Part shown: positions 36,934 to 48,366 of the stretch, one piece after another
Numbering within the stretch: position 1 is the stretch's first letter
Layout: each line of letters starts with the position of its first letter
NCBI GenBank assembly: GCA_033064195.1
Contig: JARBJD010000204.1
Coordinates: forward strand, 62,001 to 126,000
DNA: 64,000 nucleotides
Origin: Blattamonas nauphoetae
Lineage: Eukaryota > Preaxostyla > Oxymonadida
Reading direction: 5' to 3'
Position numbers and translations under genes: made by a program
The notes under the pieces: generated by a model
The model's input: the letters and a program-made list of their open reading frames with translations, nothing else
Database searches by the model: none
What the model was told of the DNA's origin: nothing

Positions 36934-37298
36934 ATCCGTAACATGGGGCCTGAAAAATATAGATTGGTCAAACTAAGAAAAATCAAATTTGGTTCCGCGC
37001 CGAAGCGCCTGTGTCGGGAGAAAACCTCAAAATACTCTGAAGGCCAGAAATGCACACATTTTTCTCAACTTTTCACCCTTTTTTCTCCGCAACCAGTCAT
37101 CCGTTTTGAATCAAACAAAAGGCATTGTGACCGTAAACATCTCGACAAAAGCTGCTCAAAAAAACCTATTTTTTTCCGATGTAGTTTTTGTCGAGAAACA
37201 TTTGAGGTTTTCTCCCAACACAGGCGCTTCCGCGCGGAACTAATTTTAAGTTTTCTTAGTTTGACCAATCTATATTTTTCAGGCCCCATGTTACGGAT
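36934..37298. repeat. Foldback element (about 95-bp inverted arms)
   Basis: The left arm begins ATCCGTAACATGGGGCCTG and the right arm ends with its complement CAGGCCCCATGTTACGGAT. The arms match over about 95 bp, including TAGATTGGTCAAACTAAG, CGCGCCGAAGCGCC/GGCGCTTCCGCGCG and GGGAGAAAACCTC. The centre of about 110-170 bp is non-coding. The size and structure fit a non-autonomous miniature inverted-repeat transposon. Its internal words recur at 32090-32300 and 40420-40900. Confidence 0.8.
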
Positions 37299-37700
37299 CA
37301 ATGAAAAGTTCGGTCTAATGAAAGGACTAAAGTTGAAATTCGATCGATGGTAGAGAAGAGATGTTGGGATGGCGTCACACTGTAGTCTTTGAGGACACGA
37401 TGAAGTCCTTCAAGAGGGGAAGTTGTGGTCTCCCCAGAATGAGAAAACTTGTCGATCGAGTAGGGGTTTTGTACTGTTTTTTCATTTCTTCCAATTTTAT
37501 GATGAGGCCAGATTTCGATTGGAGGTTGATCAACATGTTCAAACAGATTCCTCCCAGTATCAATGAACATGAGTGCCTGTAGCAGCGGGGTCGTCTTGTG
37601 GAAGAGTTTCTTCTTGTAGTAAGGAAACAGTTGCCACACTTTACAAAGAGTGTGAAGAAGAATCCATAGAAAGATCTCCCGGAATCATTTGCTGCGATTC
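37298..37700 (-). pseudogene. Mutator-like (MULE) transposase C-terminal fragment
   Basis: On the minus strand a frame of about 113 codons reads WQLFPYYKKKLF... then TTTSPLEGLHRVLKDY. It resembles the C-terminal part of MULE transposases, where a conserved T.NRVE..H..LK element precedes the end of the protein. No catalytic triad or flanking long inverted repeats are visible here, so it is a remnant. The assignment rests on this motif alone. Confidence 0.4.
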
Positions 37701-38075
37701 CTCCCAAGAAATCATCAAGGAGCGTTATGCATAATTCCCACTTGGTTCAATCCACTACCTGGCGAAGTTCGATTTATAGGGTGGCGCCTTTCTGACGGCA
37801 CTTTCAATAGTTTTCAACAGAGCTATTCTATGTACAAGCTTGAATTTTTGGTTCTTCGTTCATTTAATCACTCCAATCACACAAATCCCATTATGAGGCT
37901 TAGTTTGTGCACATTTTACTGGAGGAATACTTTTTACCTCTTTTTTTGATATTGTTACCAAAACACTGCTATAATTGATTGAGTAGCAGATGAAGTGAAA
38001 CGAACAGGTCAAGGAAATCAAGGATACTTTTGTCAAAGACATTCCCCTGGTTCCAAATTGCATGGGCAAGTCTCT
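37701..38075. other. Non-coding spacer between transposase remnants
   Basis: About 375 bp. I see no gene or recognisable repeat. It may include the outer parts of the flanking transposon remnants. Confidence 0.3.
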
Positions 38076-38563
38076 TCATCCATGACTAATCACTGTGAAT
38101 TCTGTGTTATTTTCAATAAATCGCCCCCAGAGACGATCCGTTAAAGCTCCGAAGATAACCAAGTCACAAGTACTAAGATCAGGAGAGGACTGTGGGTGTG
38201 GTATCTTTTCGATGTTGTTAACCTGCATGTACTGATTGACTTGTGCTGCTCGATGTGGTGCAGCATTGTCGAAGTGGAGAATGATTGGGCCATTGACATC
38301 ATCTTGATTGATAAAATATCGATCCAACTGTTGAAGAATATATCCCCTGAAAAGATATTCGGCCAGTGACTTCGTTGTCCGGCTTGAAGAATTTCAAGCA
38401 TCTGACGAGCGCATCGAACTCGCTGGATTTTACCTCTTTGACTTCGATTTGGGCATTCTAGTACGAGATGAAGTCCTTGGACTTTATTCTTGTATGTTCT
38501 CCTTATGTTCAGTCTGATATTAATGTTTAGCTCGCGAGAAGCTGATGTTGCGGGAGTTTTCAC
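38076..38563 (-). pseudogene. Mariner/Tc1-type transposase remnant
   Basis: The minus strand encodes the end of a DDE transposase: QLDRYFINQDD, then ILHFDNAAPHRAAQV (second catalytic Asp), then IPHPQSSPDLSTCDLVIFG (third Asp region, the mariner PHPPYSPDL motif). Upstream in another frame, LEILQAGQRSHW and FSGD recall the region before the first Asp. The first and second Asp regions are only about 25-30 residues apart instead of about 90, so there is an internal deletion as well as a frame change. The ORF ends in TGA at 38076. It is inactive. Confidence 0.65.
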
Positions 38564-39836
38564 GTCTATATGGATCGATGGATCGGCATTCGCAAATTAA
38601 CTTCATAGCCGCGCTCCGTCTGTTCTGGTCCCCGAAACGAATGAGAGAACATGGATTCTCCTTTTCTGACAATGAACTGCGACAACCTCTACGTATCCGA
38701 CGTGATCGTTCCTACAGAACAAAATTTGAGCCCAGCATCTCGAATCCACATACCATCCCACCTCAGAATCGAGCAATCATCTTTGACTGGGTCTACGCGC
38801 ACACCAGTGAGTGCAGCACAGCCCAACTTCTCGCACCCAAGCCACTGTATCGGGAAAGTCACACGTTTGCTTGTGAAGAAACTGGACCGATGATCGATTT
38901 TTCTGTGGGAGGGGTTGCCACTCCTTTCAATTCGCAAGTTTGGGTCTGGGAGAGAAGGACACACATTGGCACGAAAAGGAGTTTGTTTCGAAGTTTTGCC
39001 ATCGATCATCCCGACATCCATATATCGCAGAGCTTCTTCTATAAAATGATCGCACCGATCCGTCGAGCGAAACGTCGAACAGATCAATGTGGGAAGTGCG
39101 ACAGACTACAGTATATGGAAAAAAAATTGGAGATCAATATCAAAAAGCAAACAAGATCATACCCGACGAGCTGCAAAAAGAAAGTGATCTGCTGGTCATT
39201 CATCGACAACAAGCAGACGTCCAGCGGACATTGTTCAAACGGCTGACGTCAACTCTTGGGGAAGGAGAGGTCTTGATTCTCGCAGACTTCAAAGAAAACT
39301 GGAAATTAGCACTAAGACAAACCCAAGCTACTCGAGAGTTCTACTCCTTCCAGGAGATCACACATCTCTGTCTCATTGTCTACTATGTCGACGATGGACA
39401 AATCAAGTCAGATCGAACCCATCACTTATCTGAAAAGCTCAACCATGACTCATTCTTTGTTCATCATGTCCTTCAGTCCATCTCTCATCATCCTCGCGTC
39501 CAAAGTGCCAAAATTCTTCATTGGTTGTCCGACACGGGGTCACATTTTAGGAACAAAGCAATCGCTCACATGATCCTCTCTCAAAACTCATCAATCACGA
39601 AAGGAAAAGAAACAAGATTGCATTTCTTCTTGGAATGCCATGGGAAAAACCCATGCGATTCCAGTTTTGCAGATCTTACACGAACAGTCCATAGCCACAT
39701 CGGAACCCAAACCATCACAACTGTTGATCAGCTCATTGACTTTTTTACTTCAGTCCAAGATCAAGGATGGCTCGATCATTCTCACACATTTATCTCCTTC
39801 CTGTCTCTGACACAACCCCTTCCAGCAGGGTTCTGA
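38545..39836 (+). pseudogene. Unclassified DDE-type transposase-like protein, one frame change
   Basis: Two overlapping plus frames (38545-39246 and 39087-39836) make one protein-like sequence of about 430 residues with a single frame change around an A run at 39118-39150. The first part has IDHPDIHISQSFFY and a zinc-like CGKC. The second has ILADFKENW, then LHWLSDTGSHFRNKAI, then FFLECHGKNPCDS. A DFxEN segment, a sDG-like segment and HGK.PCD in this order are seen in a group of eukaryotic transposases whose superfamily name I cannot state. The stop is TGA. No terminal repeats were located. It could be an old insertion or a sequence with one base error. Confidence 0.5.
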
Positions 39837-40358
39837 TTTGATCCCACCGATCCCACGCTTTTTTGATCCCACCAAATTCCTGCTTTATAATTTCCTTTTC
39901 TTTCACAATATTTCTTCATATCACTATCATGTTATCCATAAATTCTTGAAATGAAAACTAATTGTCCATAGAGTGAAAAAATGTGGACACGTTCTTTTTT
40001 CGTTCTCTCCATCACCATCGTAATCTGAATTACCTCAATTCACCTGAAAAGATCGAAAAAATCGTCACATGAAATCCATTTTACAGAAACAATTCCAAGG
40101 AAATGAGATTGTAAATTTTGGAGATTGATCTGACCCTTTCAGAGCTTTATCAATTGATGTGAAACAGCATGTGACACTAAACCGAGACATCATGAAGTAA
40201 GAAAGTCAAATATCATGTAAATTAATTGAATTTTTTTTTGAAATATGTGAAAAGAACGAGAAGGGGACATCACCAGAAGAGTGGATTCGAAGTGCCTGTT
40301 TAGGCAAATTGTCCTCACCCCCAAAGTGGTCGGGTGAGGACAATTGTACTCAGCTTTA
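39837..40358. other. Non-coding, AT-rich stretch
   Basis: About 520 bp downstream of the DDE transposase-like frame. A short imperfect inverted pair lies at about 40300-40345 (GCAAATTGTCCTCACCC / GGTGAGGACAATTG), just outside the next foldback element. No gene is seen. Confidence 0.35.
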
Positions 40359-40956
40359 TAGTGGTGTCACCAAACCGTCCGGTGTCACCAATCCGGCCTT
40401 TTTTCTGTGAAGGACTATTTTGGTCAAACTAAGAAAAAAATAAAATGTTAGAATTATCCTCCCACCCGATCCCGAGAAAACCTCAAAATACGTTCAACGT
40501 TGCGAATGCACACATTTTTTTCAACTTTTTGCCCTCATTTCTCCAGAACCAGCCATCAGTTTTAAATCAAATAAAAGGCATGATAGTCGGATAGATCTCG
40601 ACAAAAGATGAACAAAAAATACAAGGATTTTTTTCCTAAGAATATTTTGTCTTGAATTTTATGGGTTTTTTCCGATCTTTCCAAATACCCAGAATTTTTT
40701 CTCCCAATTTTTTCCATTATGTTCGTTTCACCAAAAAAACGTTTCTCTGAAAATTTTCATCGAAATCGATTCACTGGTTGTTGAGATATTGCCAAAACGA
40801 TTTTTTTCGTCGGGCAAAAGGGGGTATTTTGAGGTTTTCTCGGGATTGTGTGGGAGTATAATTCTTGAATTTCAGATTTTTCTTAGTTTCACCGAAATTG
40901 ATTTTTCCAGAAAAAAGGCCTAATTGGTGACATGGGACATATTGGTGACACCACTA
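40359..40956. repeat. Foldback/MITE-like element with TTA duplication
   Basis: The ends are TAGTGGTGTCACCAA and its complement; the arms continue through GTCACCAAT..GGCCTTTTTTCTG on both sides. The 3-bp TTA is present immediately outside each end (40356-40358 and 40957-40959). Internally it repeats GGTCAAACTAAGAAAAA and CGAGAAAACCTCAAAATAC in inverted order, like the 36934 element. It is 598 bp with no coding capacity. Confidence 0.75.
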
Positions 40957-41729
40957 TTACCTAAAATGGTCGGACCACTCAGAACCCTGCACATCACAAT
41001 GGGACACACTACAATGTGCAGAGGCCAGCATGGTACCGAAAGAAGGCAGAAAACAGTATCATCCAGTTGCACCAACATATGAAATCGAAACAGGTCCAAC
41101 CCAACTTGAAACAATTGAATGACGATTTCTCAACCAGAGTCCAATCAAGCGCAGCAATATGAGGAACGAATCAAAATACCACGCGTCAGCCACAGACATT
41201 TGGGATTCTTTCGAGATCTCGTCGCCTCAGAAACGAATTCGAATCGATAATTCTCAGTTTCAGGATGATTCTGATTTTGAGGAGCCATCTTCGGAGCTCG
41301 TGGCGCCAAGGCCTCCATCTTCTCGAGTACGAAGGCCACCACCACATCTTGGCAGTTGTGTCTCAGGATATCTTTTTTCAGAATAATCCCAACTCATCTC
41401 ACAATTTATCACCGTTTGGGTATTATTTTCACAAAATAATGCGTGGATGGAACTTATTTGTCTCACAATGTCACAGTGAAGCTTCAGCATTGATTTGAAA
41501 TCCAACTGAAAGTAATTTCTTCATACCATTGGATTGGATGAAGTACGATCATCACAACTCATTGAGATTGGAGGAGGATCCGACCCATTAGCAAAAATAT
41601 GTGAGAAAAGAGCACAGAATACAGCTTAAATCAACATCTAAGAGAAAAATAATGTCAATCGAGATTATTGACGTCGATATTTACCATTTAATTAAGATTT
41701 CTCCCTCCAAGCAGACGAGATCAGACGGT
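40957..41729. other. Region downstream of the ABC transporter gene
   Basis: About 770 bp. A plus frame around 41000-41390 gives a charged protein-like sequence (AWYRKKAENSIIQL, then FEISSPQKRIRIDNSQFQ) with internal stops and no family I can name. It may be a decayed transposon ORF. Nothing else is supported. Confidence 0.3.
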
Positions 41730-44700
41730 TCATGATTGGGTGATTCTTTGTTGGGCAAGTTAGTGTGTCAGGCTGTGGAGGAGTCCGTTGAAGGCAGATT
41801 CTGGATTCGCCTTCAGATTCTCGGGTGTGTCGAACTCGGCAACTGTCCCCTTGTCCATCACCAGAATCCGATCTGAGTCCAGAATCGTGTTCAGCCGGTG
41901 AGCGATCACAATCACCGTCTTGTCTCTGAACTGTTCTCGGATCGTTCGTTGGATCTTCGCATCTGTTTCAACATCCACGCTTGCTGTCGCCTCGTCGAGA
42001 ACAACGATTCGACAATCATTCAGAATCGCTTGCCCAAAGCACAACAGTTGTCGCTGTCCCGCCGAGAAGTTGCTTCCGCCCTCAGCCACTTCCGAGTCCA
42101 GCCCAGCCGCCATCTCCGCCACCACCGATCTCATCTCAACCATCTCCAGCACCTCCCAAATGCGGTCGTCTGTGCACTGCCCCGCAATGTCAAGGTTGTA
42201 TCGCACAGTTCCAGTGAAGAGAGTGGGATCTTGCGGGATAATCGCAATGGAGCGGCGAACACGCTGGATTTGGACTTTGGAGATGTCCACATCGTCAATC
42301 ACAACGCGTCCTGAGTTCGACTCCTCGTTGGGATCGAAAGGGACTGGCATGCCAGTGTCAACGTCGATGGAGAGAGGTGAGAGTGATGGGTCAAGATCGA
42401 TCAGTCTGAATAGCGCAAACAGAAGAGACGACTTCCCAGCACCTGTTCTCCCACAAACTCCAATCGTCTCTCCGCCTTTCACAGCGAACGAAACATTGCG
42501 AAGAACAAAAGGCAGGCCTGGTCTGTAGCGAAACGTCACGTTCTCAAAATTGACGTTCCCAACAGACGGCCATTCTTTCGGCGGAGAGATCGAGCTTGAA
42601 GTCGACTCCTACGGAAGGCGAGTGGAATAAAACTGAACACGCTCGAAGCTCGTCATACGCGAATCAAGATCGACAAGTTGCAAGACGAGGACACTTCCGA
42701 TCTTGTTGAAGTTGAGCGAGGATGTCAGGGCGACTGCGAGTTGTGGAGGGCTCATGAAGAACCAACCGAGGAGCACCACACCAGCCACGAAAACCATCGA
42801 AATGAGCGAGGTGTATGCGGTCCCCCAATTCTTCCCTTCCCAGTACAGCAGAGTGCGCACTGTCCAGTCGTCAACTTTCTCTTCAAACCGCTTCTTCCAT
42901 CGATCTTCTTGATTGAAGGCGCGGATGGTTGAGAGACCGGCGCCGTTTATCACTTCGGAGAAGATTGAAACAACAGGCGAGCGAGAGATGGAGTCGAGTC
43001 GCTGGAGGTCTCTCGCTGCTCGAGAATACAACGCAAGAATGACTCCGAAGAGAAGAAGGACAGGGAGGCCGACAGCGAGAAACGAGGGCGTTGAAATCGC
43101 GATGATCACGATCTGCCCGACGAAGCTGATGATTGTCAAATAATCGTCAGACAAAAGATCAACCAGATTCAGGTCAGTCTGCGCGATGTCTCCTCCAAAA
43201 CGGTTGATCATACGTCCGAGCGGGGTTGTGTCGAAGAACGAGACTGGGCAGTGCATCACGTGGCGAAGGAGCTTCTCGTGGATGATTTTGTTCGAGCGGT
43301 GGGTCGAGCAGCCGACGACACAAGACTTTACCATCAGAAAGATCATGGCCAGAATGATGAGGAGTCCATAGATACCCAGTTTCCAGTGGAATGAGAGAGG
43401 GAAGAACATTGTCGGCTCAGGCACGACGCCCAGCCAGTAACTTTGGAACAACGTGATACTCTCAACAATGATTCCGAAAAGCATCGCGAAGGGAATAAGC
43501 CAGACAGGCATCATGGTGGCCACTAAACGGAAATATGTTTTGAAGGAGATGGAACCTGTCGACTGCTCTTCCTCTGTCATCATCTGGCGAGCGGCCTTCT
43601 CTGCCTTTTCTTGGTCTTCGAAGGGAGAGGCTGAGTTGGGTGGTGAGGGAGATGGTGTGGACGACGATTGGTTTGTCGGGGAGAGATCGGTTTCGTTCAC
43701 ATTTGCGACGAGATAATCACTGTTTGATTTGTCCTCGGCAGCCTCTTTCGGAGAAACAAGAGGTTCGAACGTTTTGAGCTTTTCCTCTTCTTCTGTTGTG
43801 TCAGAAGTGGAGTCTGGTTGGAGTTCTTCTGTTGGAGGTTGTTTTGTGTTCTGATCCTCCTCTGTTTCTTCTTTCTGATCATCTGCTTTCTTTTCCTTCC
43901 TTTTCTGCTTGTTTTTCTTCTCACTCTGAATGATGAATTCATCAAAATTGATCCCCTGCTCTCTCAGCTCCTCATATCTCCCCTGTCCAACGATCTTTCC
44001 GTCCTTCAACGCCACAACCTTGTCCGCTTGGTCCAAAAACTGGATCTGATTCGTCATCAACACAACCGTCTTTCATTTCAGTCTCCCCAAGATACACTCG
44101 TCGATCAGGAACCGCCCAACATGCGCGTCGACAGCGGAGAGTGGAACGTCCAACACGACAATGTCTCTGTCCGAGTACACCGCACGGGCAAGCTGGATCC
44201 GCGCCTTCTGCCCTCCACTCAGGTTGACCCCCTTCTCGCCTATCGCTGTCTCGTCTCCTGCTGCCAGTGTCTGAAGATCTTTCTCCAACGCGCACACACG
44301 AATGACGTCGGCATACTTCGCTTCGTCGAACAGCATCCCAAAGACGATGTTGCCTCTCACAGTGGTGTTGGTAATCCAAGCGACTTGGGGACAGGATGCG
44401 ATTGACCCTTTGAGACACACTGTTCCGTTGGATCTTTCGATATCGCCAGTGATGGCTGCTGCAAGCGATGATTTCCCACTTCCGACGCCTCCGACGACCA
44501 TATAGTGGAAATTTAACCCGATACTTTGATTTAACCCGATACTTTTCCCCCATTTTTTTGGACCCCTCTTTCCATCCATCCCATATTTCTCGGAACCCAT
44601 AAATTTTTGGGTCCCACCATTTCCGGGTTGGATATCTACCCTCCCCCATCAATCACTTGAGGCAGAAATCGAACCTCCAAAATAGGATCCACGGGTGGGG

Positions 44701-45879
44701 TCTCCTATTTAGGAGTCTTTTTTTTCTGATTTTTTTGACCCTTTTTGGCTCCCAAATAGGAGGTCCTTAACATTTAAGCTTAGGACAGCCGAACTTCACG
44801 ACCACTTTTCTCCACGCCTGTTCATGATTTTTCAATCCCAGTTCATTTCTGGTGATTTGGGATGGTTTTCTCTCAAAATGACAATTTTTTGAAAAATGAA
44901 AAATCTTGGGGGGATCTGGGTGGAAATTCAAAGTCAAAATCAGACTTCCCTGTATAATAAGCTTAGGATCTTGAAAACTTATTTTGATCATATCTCCACA
45001 ACCAGACATGGTCCAGACATGAAACTTTTACCAATATGGATGTTTTGTTGAGAAGTATTTTTCTCGGACAATTTTAAGATTTTTCGAAGACCTCCTATTC
45101 GGGAGTAATCTGGTTTTTTCGCTTTTTTCTCACAATTTCCACCTACATCTCACTCTCTGAGAACTAATCTGTCTAAAATGATCAATTGGATACGATTCCG
45201 ATGGTGTCTCCAACGTTTTGACGGAATTTGGAGACGGGCGCATCATTCCATGTCAAGTGACAGCTCTCCTTCAGCACCAAGGTAAAGAACCCGAAAACAT
45301 TATCTCACCTGCCGCAAGGGGATATTTTTCAAATTTTTCCGAAAAAACTACTTCTCAACAAAACATCCATATTGGTAAAAGTTTCATGTCTGGACCATGT
45401 CTGGTTGTGGAGATATGATCAAAATAAGTTTTCAAGATCCTAAGCTTATTATACAGGGAAGTCTGATTTTGACTTTGAATTTCCACCCAGATCCCCCCAA
45501 GATTTTTCATTTTTCAAAAAATTGTCATTTTGAGAGAAAACCATCCCAAATCACCAGAAATGAACTGGGATTTAGGCATGGGCAGCGGTCGGTCCGACTG
45601 CTCGTCGACCGACCGACTGCTTTTCCTGACGATCGTACCCATTTCTCACAATTTGTGTCTCTGATTCCTTGAGATTGATTTGTAAAACTAGATTAAAGAA
45701 CAGTGAATATGTGCTTGTGTGTGGGAAGAAAAATCAACGGCAAATAGTTGAGTTTGTCCATGAAAACAGAGAAAAGGTGCTGGACAGTGAATCAAAAAGA
45801 AACAACAGCCTACGTCGTTTTGAGAGATTGTGAGGTGGATGAGTGCAGTCTGTTATGTCGGTGTTTGCGTATCGAGCCG

Positions 45880-46531
45880 TTTGAAGCAGTGGAAGAAGCG
45901 TTGTGCCAACGCTTCGGACTCCGTCAGCTGCCCATGTCACATGTTGCTGAACGCACACAGCACCAGCTCCTCTGTCGCCAGCTTGTTGGTGTAGTCTTCG
46001 ATCAGTTCCATTTCCTCATCTTTCAGAGCAGCGAAGTGGGTGATATCCAGATGGGCCTGCACGACTGTCGTTTTGGCTGAGGTCTGCCATACGTGCTGTC
46101 GATGCACTGTGTGGGCAGCGCAGTGGATGAGATGGGTGGCAGTGTGATGGCAGGCAAGCTGGTAGCGTCGTTCTTTGTCGATCTGTCCAAACGCGAGAAC
46201 TCTGAATTGTGGACGTGTTGCTCGGTTAGGGCAGGGACGATCTGGTGTGTGACACAATGTCCAGCCTTCCCAAGGTCGACCACATCAAACACAGCTGCGG
46301 TGCGATCGGCGAGGATTTCAGCGAACGAGCCTTCGGATCGACTTCTTTCAGGCTTGGGGAAGAATAGGGTGAGCTTTCCGTTGTTGTGGTCTTGGCCACC
46401 TGATGTTTGGTAGAAGACAGTCTGGGTGAGCACAACAAGATCGTGGACATTGTTTTTTTTCCGGGTGTTTTCAGCACAATCTGAACGTTTGCCTCGAATT
46501 CAAGTGCATTCAAGCGCATGTCAACTTCCAC
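45880..46531 (-). pseudogene. Alanyl-tRNA synthetase editing-domain fragment captured in the hAT-like element
   Basis: On the minus strand, FEANVQIVLKTP, then VLTQTVFYQTSGGQDHNNGKL (about 46440-46375), then CHHTATHLIHCAAHTVHRQHV (about 46160-46100) and ITHFAALKDEEMELIEDYTN follow the order of the AlaRS editing domain. This includes the SGGQ loop and the HxxxH zinc site (HTATH). The fragment has at least two frame changes, one at an A8 run (about 46450) and one near 46200, and lacks the catalytic core and the C-terminal domain. It is therefore a captured piece and not a working enzyme or free-standing AlaX. Confidence 0.75.
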
Positions 46532-48291
46532 TTCAGGATGTTATTCAATGTGTTGTGAAGAGGTCAGATCAATTGTTTGAGTAATGTTCTTGCGTTTGAC
46601 AGTGTATTAGTGCAGTCCTTCGAGGAATGGCGTCGTTGTATTTTCTTTCATCTCTGTCAGCTCAGCATGTGAATTTCCGGAGTTGAGGTGTTTTGTGACA
46701 ACTTCAATTTGAAAAGGGATTCCACTGTGTGTTGTGTTCAGTGCGATCCAATCATGAACCGTCAGATCATGTTTGATTTATTCGTCTCCCTTCGACTTCT
46801 TCTGAGCTTCCTTCTGACGGGCTTTTTGGAGGTCCTTGGAAATGATTTCTTCTGCCTGATCGGTTGTAGTCTATCCCTGGTATTGTCGTTCAATTACAGT
46901 TGGTAATGAGCGATTGGTTGTGAAGTGTCCATCTAACTTCGTCAATGTTGAGTAAACAGGCGAAGGTTCCAAATATTTTGTTAATAGCACCGTATTGTTC
47001 TGTTTGTTGGAGACCAATTCGATATTGGAGACATTTCAGAGTTTCAGGGAAAACATCTTCATTAGAGGCTGGAGAACTGTTCTTCGGCCTCTTGTTTCCT
47101 CCACCATTTCATGCATCTTCAATGAATGGAAGATCAATCTGTTTCTCCAATCTTTCACGTGTGTGTCAGCCAGTTCAGATTGTTGTCAATGAGCTGTTCC
47201 TTTTGACACGTTGTGAAGCTTGTTTGAAAGAATGACTGAAAACCGATCAGAACAAATCCACTATTATGTTGTTCTTAAAGTCCAATCGAATCATGACCGA
47301 GGAATCTGAAGCAAAATTGAGGACAGATGAGAGGAATGGCTTGTGGTTCGAGTTCGCCAGTGACCCAGATTGGTTGTGAGCAGAAAATTAGGGCAAAAAC
47401 ATAGTCCACATTATGATACAGCCTTGCAACTGAGGATGTCGATTAATAGCAGGTCGAGGATGGACTGTTTGTGTGAACGATCTAATGAGCAATATCAAGA
47501 GGAAAATGAAGGAGAAAGAAGATGAAATGGATATAGATACTGATTAATGTAGTTTGAAGCCTCCTGGTATGTCAATTTGTGTTCATCCGGCTTGAGTTCT
47601 TGGCCAGGTTCTCGGATGAACGTGTATGACACTTTACAGCTGCTCTCTCCACAAATCTGTCCAGAATAGACGAAAAACAGTGCAATACATGGATTAAAGC
47701 GAGGTGAAATGTCACACTGTTCGATCTGTGTCTTTGGTCCGGGATTTGTGCCCACATATGCAATGCTTGCGTACCCAGCCTGCTGCTATCAAAGTACCCA
47801 TTGGAAAGGAGAAATCAGGGTTTTCAGCAAATATCGGCCGGATAATTGTTTTCATTCCTCCTCTTCGTCAATTTAACAATTTGTCGCTCGTCTTCGAATA
47901 CGATCGTGTCGGCTCGTTTCGACACCTTCATTTTCCTTCAAGATGAGAAGGATCGGATTCTTTGAGATTATATCCAAAATGGTGTCATGATCCGATTCGG
48001 TAGTGGGACGACAGACTATCTTGAGCGAGATCACGAGAGAAAGTGATTGGGATGTCTTAAGAAGAAATAGAATACCATTTTCTCTTCATCTGGAGTCGTA
48101 GTAATGTTGTCAAAACAAAGAGGGAGAGTCGGTGTCGGTCGGACAGGCCGATTTTTTGTCCGATGTTGGGGAAGGACAGACCGACTCAGGGACTCTTGAT
48201 CCACAAACAATTCCACTTTAATTTCGAGAAATATGAGATGAACTAATTATAGAGATGTTGTGAATCAAAAATGAGAAAAAGTGAACAATAA
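46532..48291. other. Interior of the hAT-like element without recognisable genes
   Basis: About 1.75 kb. Short frames exist on both strands but none has a recognisable motif. 48130-48200 carries repeated GGTCGG/CCGACT words near the right end. It could hold further captured host DNA or a transposase decayed past recognition. Confidence 0.35.
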
Positions 48292-48366
48292 AGTGTCCCA
48301 GGCAGGATTCGATCCTGGGTCCGGGGAGCAAAAAGCTTCCGTGCTACCACTCGACTAAAGGGCACT
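48292..48366 (-). tRNA. tRNA-like sequence, possibly Lys (UUU), degenerate
   Basis: Read on the minus strand, 75 bp contains a perfect internal A box (TAGTCGAGTGG) and a near-perfect B box (GGATCGAATCC, one mismatch) at tRNA spacing. The outer arms can pair as AGTG..CCC with GGG..CACT, with a bulged A. The middle arm GGAAG..CTCCC with loop CTTTTTG would present UUU, but it contains an A-C mismatch and a pyrimidine 3' of the anticodon; the T stem has a C-C mismatch. It is probably a tRNA pseudogene or tRNA-derived promoter inside the hAT-like element. It is not a UUA/CUA glutamine tRNA. Confidence 0.4.

Noticed and set aside
45880-46531. Free-standing AlaX-type editing enzyme
   Set aside because: The frame is broken more than once and lies within transposon termini, so a captured AlaRS fragment is more likely.
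48292-48366. Suppressor-type glutamine tRNA expected from the code change
   Set aside because: The anticodon loop would give UUU, not UUA or CUA, and the stems have mismatches.
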